From NCBI GenBank assembly GCA_964638245.1, contig CAZWZG010000012.1:1-33882 (forward strand): DNA of 33,882 nucleotides, read 5' to 3'. The notes beneath the pieces were generated by a model that was not told the DNA's origin, did no database searches, and worked only from the letters and a program-made list of their open reading frames with translations. The stretch is from CAZWZG01 sp964638245 (lineage in GTDB: Bacteria > Pseudomonadota > Alphaproteobacteria > Rhodobacterales > Rhodobacteraceae). Position 1 is the first letter of the stretch. Every line of letters begins with the position of its first letter. Position numbers and translations under genes: made by a program. Of this stretch, positions 1 through 7,131 are shown piece by piece.

Positions 1-582
1 CTCCTCGTCGCCATCCATGATGGTCTGTATTTCGTCAAACTGCGCTTCGTCCACTTGCCCGGCATCTTTTTGGGCACGCAGAACCGCGCGAATAAGGTCG
101 TCTGTCAGGACCAGCTTTGCGTCTGAAAGCCAGTCGAATTTCAGTCCAATCGTTACCGGTTCGCCGTGATCCTCGATCTCGACCAGAACCTCGTCGCCTT
201 CGGTGCCTTGCAAAGCGCCTTTGAACCGGCGACGGCCATCGATCAGCTCAAGCGTCTCGATCTTGGCCTCGTACCCATTCCACGCCTCAAAATCCTTCAA
301 GCGCGTCAGCGGACGGTCGATGCCCGGGCTCGACACCTCGAGCGTATAGTTGTCCTCAATCGGATCCTCGACATCCAGCGTCGCCGACACGGCCGTCGAA
401 ATCGCCGCGCAATCATCAACCTCGATCCCACCGGCAGGTTTGTCCGCCATGATCTGCAGCGTCTTGGTCTGCCCGCCCATCAGGCGAATCCGCACCAGTT
501 CGAACCCCAGATCCTCGATCACAGGGGTCACAACCTCGGCAAGGCGCTGATCCATGGCGGTTTTGGCAATAAGATCCGACAT
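1..582 (-). CDS. rimP: Ribosome maturation factor RimP (C-terminal end beyond window)
   Basis: RimP is a cytoplasmic factor needed for assembly of the 30S ribosomal subunit. The reading frame is open from 582 down to base 1 with no stop, so the last residues lie outside the window. Recognisable family segments are VTPVIEDLGFELVRIRL near the N-terminus, the central SSPGIDRPLTRLKDF motif, and a C-terminal SH3-like part with LKFDWLSDAKLVLTDDLI. Three in-frame ATGs are possible: 678, 597 and 582. I chose 582 (MSDLIAKTAMDQ) because rhodobacterial RimP proteins usually begin this way, a GAAAG stretch lies just upstream, and the longer versions would run through a hairpin plus T-run at 598-619. In many bacteria nusA and infB follow rimP in the same operon; they would lie to the left here. 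Identity is confident, the start less so. Confidence 0.95.
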   Translation of the reverse strand, partial: MSDLIAKTAMDQRLAEVVTPVIEDLGFELVRIRLMGGQTKTLQIMADKPAGGIEVDDCAAISTAVSATLDVEDPIEDNYTLEVSSPGIDRPLTRLKDFEAWNGYEAKIETLELIDGRRRFKGALQGTEGDEVLVEIEDHGEPVTIGLKFDWLSDAKLVLTDDLIRAVLRAQKDAGQVDEAQFDEIQTIMDGDEE

Positions 583-597
583 CAGTCTTTCAGGCAT

Positions 598-619
598 AAA
601 AAAAGGACCCAGCGGGTCC
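598..619 (-). terminator. Intrinsic-terminator-like hairpin in rimP leader
   Basis: On the minus strand a perfect 6-bp stem GGACCC/GGGTCC with loop GCT is followed at once by seven T residues, ending one base before an in-frame ATG at 597. No minus-strand gene is visible upstream for it to terminate, so it sits in the untranslated leader of the rimP (probably rimP-nusA) transcript. It could act as an attenuator. The stem is short, so its strength is uncertain. Confidence 0.55.
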
Positions 620-752
620 CGAGCGTGTTCCGGTGGAGTTTCGGGGGTGGAGGCCGAAACGCCGCTGTTGCGAGCCATATACGGAGTGACGCAGAGAACT
701 GCAAGGCCCGATTGGAGGCCTGCACCATTGACAGATCACCGGTCGGCAATCT

Positions 753-770
753 CAAGTAAGAGGGTACTTG
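753..770. promoter_or_regulatory. Inverted repeat between rimP and patatin gene
   Basis: CAAGTA and TACTTG form a perfect 6-bp inverted repeat separated by six bases, in the divergent intergenic region. Its right arm overlaps a possible -35 box (TTGCTC, 768-773) that is spaced 16 bp from a possible -10 (TAATTT, 790-795) in front of the patatin-like gene. This may be an operator, but a repeat this short can occur by chance. Confidence 0.25.
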
Positions 771-795
771 CTCGAATTTCTTTGTTTTCTAATTT
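768..795 (+). promoter_or_regulatory. Possible sigma-70-like promoter of patatin-like gene
   Basis: TTGCTC at 768-773, a 16-bp spacer and TAATTT at 790-795 form a plausible housekeeping promoter ending 27 bases before the ATG at 823. The surrounding bases are markedly T-rich. This is pattern matching only. Confidence 0.3.
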
Positions 796-822
796 CTTCC
801 CATCTCATTTCCGACGCTCAGA

Positions 823-3591
823 ATGACCGACACTTCGATCAACACAGCTAACATCTCGCTCCTACGTGCCCTTACGCTTGTTCTTGGACCCGGTTTTATT
901 GCCGTACTTTTTGCTGTGGGCGTAAATATGGAGCAGTCCCTTGAGGTTATCTTCAACAGTTATCAACGCTTTCTGGCGATCGAAGATGGCTTTTGGCCAC
1001 GCACGATGAACATTCTAAGCGTGGTGCCACGAGTGCTCCTCCTTGCCGCGGTCCCCGGGGCTGTGTTCGCGTCCAGCCGATGGATTTACAGAAGTGTCGG
1101 AATGAGTGCGCACCGCATAGACATTGTCCTGTGGCCTGTGATCTTTGGTACGATTGCATGGGGGGGGTATATCGTTGCCCTCGTGCGTGGACTTGATTTC
1201 CGCCCGGTCTGCGCCTTCGTCGCGGAAAATTCCCTGATCGAGAACTTTCTTGAACTCTGGAATGGGGAATGCGGGACGCGGACATGGTTGTTCCTGCTTA
1301 CAAGCGCAACCTTCACCGTCTTTCTGCGAATGTACATGATCATTGACGATCGGCAGCAAGAACGTCTGGACGCAAGAACGGGCCAGAAGTGGGTAATTCC
1401 AAGTCTCGTTGGATTGGCGGCCGTACTTTTCTTTTTGTCTGCGGGCATGCGTCCGGACCTGTTCGTTGACCTTGGGCCGCTCGGAATCTCTGGTGGCATG
1501 TTCGCAATTTTTGCCTATGCTTTGGCCGCGCTCACGGTTTGGAGCGGGCGGTACAGCCCACTCGGCCTCCCTTTGCCTCTCTACGTCCTGATCCTGATCA
1601 TCTTGTGGTCCAGCCCAACCGCAGCCTTTGCACCCGCCGTTATTGTTCTTTTGATCGGTATTGCGGCCTTCGTTGCACAAGGCTTCGTCAAAGTTCGACA
1701 ATCCTTTGGAAAACCTGACTACGAAAACATAGTCGTAAGGTTGCTGTTATTCTTGCCACGCATCGTTCGTGACTTGTGGCGTTTGTTTCGGGGATCGGCA
1801 AGCGCGGCCCGCCAGTTCCTTGGGCGTTTTGTCACCTACAAGTTGACCCAGATTGAAAAAGGCTTGATCGCGGTTGCGGCTCTGTCGCTGAGCGTGACCG
1901 TAGTTCATGGCCTGGTGCTTACTTGTCAGAGCCTCTCGGGCTGTAACATTACCAAGGCCCAAGCTGCGTGGGGTGGAAAAATCGAACGCGCGCCCCTCCC
2001 GATCGACGCCTACGAAGTCTGGGTCAAAAGGCTTCGGGGGTCCGAAGGTCGCCTGGCAACCGATGTGCAGAACGTTGAGGTCTTGGACGCGCCTGAACCT
2101 ATAACAGTTGTCGCGGCACAGGGCGGCGGGCTTTATGCCGCTTACCACGCAGCATTTTATCTGGCCGCGGTTGCAGACGAAGATCCCGAAGAGGCCAAAC
2201 GACTGTTTGCAGTGAGCGGTATCTCAGGAGGCTCGGTGGGTGCAGGTGTGTTCTGGGCGATCCGGCAATCTGGGCTTTGTTCTCTTGGTCCTTTCGGACA
2301 GTCGGACGGCAGCATTGTCGAAAACCGATGCCATCGCGATGCTGTCGACGAAATCCTAGGTGGAGATTTCCTGACACCGGTTCTTACAGCATTCTACACG
2401 CGTGACTTGCTCGACAGCGTCGCGCCCATCACCTTGCTCACCCGCCATCCCATGGACCGTGGGGCAGTGATGGAAAGCGAGCTGAACCGCAGAACCGATG
2501 ACTGGGTCGAAGGCCATTGCGCCGCCTATAGTGAGGACAAAGATGCCCAGCGTCTTCATCCTGAAAAAGCGCGTGTTTGCACTCCAGCGAACATGAAGAA
2601 GCGCCTCGGACTGCTTCGCATGCCAATCACCCAGAGCTGGACTGGACCTGTCCCAGTTGGAGAAAATACGCCTCTAGATCCTGAGCCGGGAACACCTCTC
2701 TTGCTCCTAAGTGCTGTTGATGTACAGCGCGGCGCCTTGGTGACCAACTCGGCGCTTCGTTGGATTAATCCAAGTCGTTGCCATCGCGGATACATACGCC
2801 ACGCCGCTGAGTCCGACGAGCCAAGTGACATGCGTCTGAACACTGCCATGGTTGCTTCGGCCAGGTACCCCTTCGTGACACCTCCATTACGCATCAATGA
2901 GACCCGCCAGCTTGAAGATGACGAACTAAGACCAAACGACCTTGGGTCGGAATCTCTAAACCCGAACTTGCCCCCCAATGTTTCCTTGGAATGTGAAGCA
3001 ACGTTGTCGCGCGCACCTGTTCCGCTGGAAAATCCGACAGAACTTACTGTTGTCGATCTTCTTCCGGGACTTAGTACCGATCCGGGTAAGCCGCATGTTC
3101 AACTTGCTGATGGCGGGTTTTTTGACAGTTCGGGGATTGAGGCGCTCTGGGATCTAGTAGACGGACTCGACGGGCTACACAGCTATGACAAGGCGATTGA
3201 TATTCGCGTCGTCGTCCTGACGGTTGAGGCCGCGCAAAGCCTCGATCGCTCGCCCAAAGGTACAATCGGATCGCCTGTTTCGGCCTTTCTTGGGTCTTGG
3301 CGCGAGCGGCAGGTCCTTGCTCTTCAGAGATTTTCGGATCGTACGAAACAGGCGGTATCGGACCTTAACAGGGCTGGAGTGGATATCGAAATCTGTACGG
3401 TTCCAATCAAAGTCACCGACGGTGAAGGGTTGGAGGCCAATTTCACGTTGAGCTGGTTCCTTTCAAAGGAGACGCGAGACTTTATTCGCGACAAGATTGA
3501 GACGGCAGATGCGCGAACGCCGCAAGGCCGAAAATGTGAGGATGCGTCGAACACTGTTCCACCACGGGAAACCGGAAACGAAAAAAAGTAG
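823..3591 (+). CDS. Polytopic membrane patatin-like phospholipase
   Basis: A 922-residue protein with two parts. Residues 1 to about 370 contain roughly eight hydrophobic membrane spans (about 15-35, 65-85, 100-122, 153-173, 192-209, 222-240, 250-285 as two, and 347-368). Residues from about 425 to the end form a patatin-like serine lipase domain: oxyanion glycine loop QGGG at 433-436, nucleophile elbow GISGG with Ser468, and the dyad aspartate in DGG at 763-765. SARYPF near 680 is also typical of patatins. Family knowledge predicts acyl hydrolysis of membrane lipids; the real substrate is unknown. The ATG at 823 lacks a strong ribosome binding site but is the best start. Base composition is less GC-rich than the core genes, suggesting acquisition. 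It stands alone, converging on the permease remnant. Confidence 0.85.
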   Translation: MTDTSINTANISLLRALTLVLGPGFIAVLFAVGVNMEQSLEVIFNSYQRFLAIEDGFWPRTMNILSVVPRVLLLAAVPGAVFASSRWIYRSVGMSAHRIDIVLWPVIFGTIAWGGYIVALVRGLDFRPVCAFVAENSLIENFLELWNGECGTRTWLFLLTSATFTVFLRMYMIIDDRQQERLDARTGQKWVIPSLVGLAAVLFFLSAGMRPDLFVDLGPLGISGGMFAIFAYALAALTVWSGRYSPLGLPLPLYVLILIILWSSPTAAFAPAVIVLLIGIAAFVAQGFVKVRQSFGKPDYENIVVRLLLFLPRIVRDLWRLFRGSASAARQFLGRFVTYKLTQIEKGLIAVAALSLSVTVVHGLVLTCQSLSGCNITKAQAAWGGKIERAPLPIDAYEVWVKRLRGSEGRLATDVQNVEVLDAPEPITVVAAQGGGLYAAYHAAFYLAAVADEDPEEAKRLFAVSGISGGSVGAGVFWAIRQSGLCSLGPFGQSDGSIVENRCHRDAVDEILGGDFLTPVLTAFYTRDLLDSVAPITLLTRHPMDRGAVMESELNRRTDDWVEGHCAAYSEDKDAQRLHPEKARVCTPANMKKRLGLLRMPITQSWTGPVPVGENTPLDPEPGTPLLLLSAVDVQRGALVTNSALRWINPSRCHRGYIRHAAESDEPSDMRLNTAMVASARYPFVTPPLRINETRQLEDDELRPNDLGSESLNPNLPPNVSLECEATLSRAPVPLENPTELTVVDLLPGLSTDPGKPHVQLADGGFFDSSGIEALWDLVDGLDGLHSYDKAIDIRVVVLTVEAAQSLDRSPKGTIGSPVSAFLGSWRERQVLALQRFSDRTKQAVSDLNRAGVDIEICTVPIKVTDGEGLEANFTLSWFLSKETRDFIRDKIETADARTPQGRKCEDASNTVPPRETGNEKK

Positions 3592-3604
3592 CTCTATCGG
3601 GGTG

Positions 3605-4351
3605 CTAGGGTCTCGGTGAAATGAGTGAAAACGTTCTGGTGACGATCAGGCTGAGGCCGGCAAATGCCAAAAGCCCATTAATCAACCGCCGAAAAACCGC
3701 TTCCGAAACTACGCGATGCAACGTTAGCCCGAGCCCGATACCTTTCAATTGAAACGAGAGAAGCGCGGCGGAGTCGAGCAAACCCTCAAAGCAGAAAAGG
3801 CCAAGCGAAGCGTCGCCTCCGGCTTTCGCCAAGTTCAACGCAAAGAAGAAAAGCGCGTTTGTTGCTACGAAAGTGGTTTTGTCAAAGCCCATTCCGAGAA
3901 GAGCGCTCTATATAGGTGGTCCGCCAGAATGCGCCATGAAACATGCGTAACCGGATGCAGCGCTGGCAAGAAATAAGAAAATCGCCTCACGAGCAAACAA
4001 TCCTTCTTTGTGTTTGACACATCGGCTCGTGACTAAGGCAAGCGCCAGCTGACCGACTCCAACGCGCAGCACAATTGGCTCGAACACGGAGAAGGTCATT
4101 CTCCCAAGAGCAATTCCAATTGCAGCACCGGGCACAAGAGAACGGAGTGTTCGCGCCTGCCAAGACGCCCGGTAAACCCACACCGAGAAAAGGTCTATGG
4201 ATAGCAAGCATGAGAGCAGCAAGACGACCGCCGACTGGGGCGGCATAGCAAACGCAACCAGCGGGCCACCAAGGAGTCCAAGCACGCCGGCAAAACCGGT
4301 TTTGGAAAGTCCAGTAAAAAACAGCAACCCCGGCCAGAAGACAGGCTTCAT
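3605..4351 (-). pseudogene. TauE/SafE-family permease, interrupted by in-frame amber codon
   Basis: Read from 4351, the first 147 codons encode a TauE/SafE-type membrane permease (sulfite or organosulfonate exporter family). Hydrophobic spans are evident, and the AHSGGPPI segment matches the family's conserved HxGGPP motif. A TAG stop follows at 3910-3908. The same frame then continues without a shift through MGFDKTTFVATNALFF, the usual family continuation, to a natural stop at 3605. Restored length would be about 248 residues, normal for the family, and the spacing between GGPP and DKT matches intact members, so the lesion looks like a single substitution, perhaps a Gln codon changed to TAG. 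The ATG at 4351 is preceded in frame by TGA, so the start is secure. Readthrough or a sequencing error are alternatives. Confidence 0.8.
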
Positions 4352-4387
4352 TTGTCATGTTCAAGGTCTAAGAAATCACAAATAATC

Positions 4388-4405
4388 TGATATATAGTTT
4401 TATCA
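4388..4405. promoter_or_regulatory. Candidate LysR-type operator in divergent gap
   Basis: TGATA (4388-4392) and TATCA (4401-4405) form an inverted repeat with eight bases between, resembling the dyad T-N11-A sites bound by LysR-family proteins. It lies in a very AT-rich 81-bp gap between the LysR gene and the divergent permease remnant, where such operators are normally found. Confidence 0.4.
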
Positions 4406-4432
4406 TATCATAAAAATCTCTATTTTGAATTT

Positions 4433-5239
4433 ATGTCCTTTGACCTAAAACATCTCGAAAGCTTCGTGGCCGTGGCAGAAACGCATAGCTTTTCGGGCGC
4501 AGCGCAACGCTTGCACACCGTGCAGTCGGCCGTCAGCACCCATCTCAAAGAGCTTGAACATAAGGTTGGCCGCAGACTTGTTGAACGTGGGCGTGGACGG
4601 CCTGTTTCGCTCACCCTTGAGGGCTCCGCATTTCTTGTCCAGGCTAGGCGTCTTCTGATGTTGGCCGATGAAATGGTCCGACACTCCAGTGTTGAGGAGC
4701 CAACCCTTCGGCTTGGAACAACCGTCACCTTCGCGCTTTCAACTGTCGCAAAGGCACTGACAAATCTGCCCGGATCGACCAAAGTCCACACGGCGCGCAG
4801 CCACGACTTGATCGCTATGCTGGAATGCAACCAAGTCGATGCTGTCCTCGTATTTGATCAAGGACCGCATCCTTTGCGATGCGCTACTGTCGAGACAACG
4901 CTAGCATGGGTGGGCGCTCGATCATTTCAAAAAGATGACCAAGGGCGTTTGCCACTGGCTTTCATGGAGGATGCAAGAGACCTTCGGCGACACGCCTTTG
5001 CAGCCTTGGACAAAAACGGGGGCTTCGAACCGGTCGTTACAATCCATCCTGATCCAATTGGATTGCGCGCGGTCGTCTTGGCCGGGCACGCGGCGTGCCT
5101 CCTACCAAAACCTGCTATCACCCCGCCATTGGAAGATGTCACTCGTCGCCTTTCTTTGCCGGAATTGAGGAGTCTGCCGGTCTCGGTTTATTCAAGAAAT
5201 CAAGGCCTCGCGATGGTCTTGGCGCAGGGTCTCCTGTGA
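4433..5239 (+). CDS. LysR-family transcriptional regulator
   Basis: A 268-residue regulator. Residues 1-62 form the typical N-terminal winged helix-turn-helix (LKHLESFVAVAETHSFSGAA, then QSAVSTHLKELE). The remainder resembles the periplasmic-binding-protein-like effector domain, although it is slightly shorter than the usual 290-310 residues. It is transcribed divergently from the TauE/SafE remnant across an AT-rich gap, the classic arrangement of a LysR activator and its target. By inference its target was the permease and its ligand may be a sulfur compound or organic acid. The regulator frame is intact although the permease is broken. The 3' end is 7 bases from the converging J-domain gene. 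Confidence 0.9.
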   Translation: MSFDLKHLESFVAVAETHSFSGAAQRLHTVQSAVSTHLKELEHKVGRRLVERGRGRPVSLTLEGSAFLVQARRLLMLADEMVRHSSVEEPTLRLGTTVTFALSTVAKALTNLPGSTKVHTARSHDLIAMLECNQVDAVLVFDQGPHPLRCATVETTLAWVGARSFQKDDQGRLPLAFMEDARDLRRHAFAALDKNGGFEPVVTIHPDPIGLRAVVLAGHAACLLPKPAITPPLEDVTRRLSLPELRSLPVSVYSRNQGLAMVLAQGLL

Positions 5240-5246
5240 ATTCGGA

Positions 5247-5933
5247 TCACGCGGCTTGGTATTGCTTGGCGAAGCGCAAGACCATTTGACGCTCGCCACG
5301 TCCGATATCGGCCAAGGTGCACGTAGGAATATCCATCTCAAAGGCACCGTTTTCGTCAAAAAGAAACGCAATCACCTTCAGCCGAGGGCGACGAGGGTTT
5401 TCTAGAAGCCCGGTTGGAACGGCGACACGATTTATCCCTCGGACGAGATCACTGTCGATTATGTACGTTAGTTCGCGACCCTTCTTGAGAACGCTGGTTG
5501 CAACATGATCCGTAATTGGTGCGCCCGGCAGCTGCGCCAGAAGCCCATCGAGCGAAACCACTGCGGGGTGCGCAACCCCGGGTGCCAGAGTTTCATCCAG
5601 AAGGTCAACGCAAGCAGCGATTACCTGATCCGAGAACGTGACAACACGTGCCGTCGCTGTTGGGCGCGCGCGCCGGGCGTCTTCGGGCTCGGGTTCAGGT
5701 GCAACGGTCGACGGTTCTTCAACGAAGTCTTCGAAATCGCCGCTACCGTTCAAAAACTCGTAGGCACGTTTTGCCTTGATGAATGCAGAAAGATCTCCAC
5801 CTGCGTGATCGGGATGTGACGAGAAGGCCGCGCGCTTCCATGCGGTGCGGATTTCCTGAGCATCTGCGCTGGGGCTGACACCTAGCGATTGCAAAGCCTG
5901 CGCACGAGCCTGCGCGCGATCAATAGGTTCCAT
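5247..5933 (-). CDS. J-domain (DnaJ-like) protein
   Basis: The start at 5933 gives 228 residues beginning MEPIDRAQARAQ. A longer frame to 6014 exists but its extra residues look non-coding. Residues about 12-62 form a J-domain with the diagnostic HPD motif at 40-42 (SSHPDHAGG) and the flanking helix AFIKAKRAYEFL; such domains stimulate Hsp70 ATPase. The rest lacks the Gly/Phe and zinc-finger regions of true DnaJ. An acidic, proline-rich linker (about 70-95) leads to a mixed alpha/beta region of about 130 residues that I do not recognise. It is therefore a type III J-protein with an unassigned client domain. It follows the ZntB-like gene on the same strand at 144 bases. Confidence 0.75.
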   Translation of the reverse strand: MEPIDRAQARAQALQSLGVSPSADAQEIRTAWKRAAFSSHPDHAGGDLSAFIKAKRAYEFLNGSGDFEDFVEEPSTVAPEPEPEDARRARPTATARVVTFSDQVIAACVDLLDETLAPGVAHPAVVSLDGLLAQLPGAPITDHVATSVLKKGRELTYIIDSDLVRGINRVAVPTGLLENPRRPRLKVIAFLFDENGAFEMDIPTCTLADIGRGERQMVLRFAKQYQAA

Positions 5934-6077
5934 TGGGGGCACTCTTAACACTGGTAAAATTACGAACACCTGCACCTTACCGGCGGTACGCGGTATGTCC
6001 AAAATTTGGCGCAAAACACATAAAATTCGAAACGAAGTCTCGGAATTAGGTCGGTTTGGACCCGGTTTGAGAAACGA

Positions 6078-7028
6078 TCAGAAAATCTTGAAGCGACGAA
6101 ACAACCAGATCTGTAGCAGGACCAACAACGCGAGAAGACCGCAAACCACCCAGAAAGCAGAGGGAGAGTCGGTCCCTGGGACACCTGCAACATTAATCCC
6201 CAGAAGGCCTGTAAGAAGACCAAGAGGCAGGAAAATTGCCGCTACAATCGAGAGCAAAAACATGTTGCGGTTCATGGTTTCCGATCGATGGTCGAGGATC
6301 TGATCCTGTACGATCTGTGCCCGATCACGCACGGCGTCCAGATCTTCACCAAGCCTCGCAACCCTGTCAGCCGCTTCGCGCAAGCGCGATTTATCGGCCT
6401 CGTCGAGCCATGAGCGATCCTCGATCTCCAGTGTTGTCAGCGCATCCCGTTGCGGAAGCATATAGCGGCGAAGGACAATTGCTGAATGTCGGATCGGCGC
6501 GATATCAGATCGAGACAATTCTGCCTTCTCAGTCATCATAGATACTTCAAAGCCATCGATGCGCTCACCGAGTGCAGCAACCACGGGCTCTGCCCGATCG
6601 GCAAGACGCAATGCAAGCTTTGCGACTAGACCACCAGGCGTTTTTAGCCCCTGACCCCGTTCTGCCGCATCAATTATGTCTTTGACTGCCATCAATGGGC
6701 GCAGCCAAACCCCGATCACGCGCCTATCGTCGATCCAAAGCCGAACCGAGATCATGTCCTCGGGCTCAGCGCCAGGATTGAGGTTGACGCCGCGTAGGAC
6801 AAGGATGACTCCGCCTGCATGGGCCGTAACGCGCGGGCGCGTCTCCTCCGCGGTCAATGCGTCAATGACAATCCGATCCAAACCGCTTCTTTCGAGCCAC
6901 TCCCGCGTTCCTTCGGCATCGCGTCTAAGATGCGTCCACACGAAGCCGCCATTAGAAACACCTGAAGAATTAACTGCAGCGCCGGCGCCATCGAAGGCAA
7001 TTGTGACCCGATCAGGCAAATTATCCAT
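6078..7028 (-). CDS. zntB: ZntB/CorA-family divalent metal transporter
   Basis: A 316-residue member of the CorA/ZntB superfamily. It has a large soluble N-terminal domain (about 1-250) with a long helical region, then two C-terminal membrane spans (about 255-280 and 288-308). The first span ends in LLGINVAG, the GIN version of the family's GxN signature, which is the form seen in ZntB rather than classical CorA (GMN). Family knowledge indicates a pentameric inner-membrane channel-like transporter, probably for zinc. It diverges from the caspase-like gene with 103 bases between. The ATG at 7028 gives MDNLPDRVTIAF, and length is close to the usual 320-330. Confidence 0.85.
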   Translation of the reverse strand: MDNLPDRVTIAFDGAGAAVNSSGVSNGGFVWTHLRRDAEGTREWLERSGLDRIVIDALTAEETRPRVTAHAGGVILVLRGVNLNPGAEPEDMISVRLWIDDRRVIGVWLRPLMAVKDIIDAAERGQGLKTPGGLVAKLALRLADRAEPVVAALGERIDGFEVSMMTEKAELSRSDIAPIRHSAIVLRRYMLPQRDALTTLEIEDRSWLDEADKSRLREAADRVARLGEDLDAVRDRAQIVQDQILDHRSETMNRNMFLLSIVAAIFLPLGLLTGLLGINVAGVPGTDSPSAFWVVCGLLALLVLLQIWLFRRFKIF

Positions 7029-7076
7029 AACTGAATGGAATCACGATCGCACATCCTGGGTCAAGTCGACGGTGGT

Positions 7077-7104
7077 TTGCGGGAATCATATGGCGCTGTA
7101 TCAT
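7077..7104 (+). promoter_or_regulatory. Possible promoter of caspase-like gene
   Basis: TTGCGG at 7077-7082 and TATCAT at 7099-7104 are separated by 16 bases and lie 27 bases before the ATG at 7132. Spacing is right for a housekeeping sigma factor; evidence is pattern matching only. Confidence 0.3.
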
Positions 7105-7131
7105 CACCCCAGAGAGACAGGGAAGACGATA

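Noticed and set aside
166..759. A 197-codon plus-strand open frame opposite rimP
   Set aside because: Shadow of rimP; the predicted protein has no recognisable domain.
598..822. A tRNA gene upstream of rimP, as found beside rimP in some bacteria
   Set aside because: I found no cloverleaf or T-loop sequence on either strand of this gap.
5978..5988. TACCG-G-CGGTA palindrome between zntB and the J-domain gene as an operator
   Set aside because: Only five base pairs per arm and no promoter pattern near it.
6676..7131. An extended N-terminus for the caspase-like protein
   Set aside because: It would overlap zntB antisense and bury a clear signal peptide; ATG 7132 has a good ribosome binding site.
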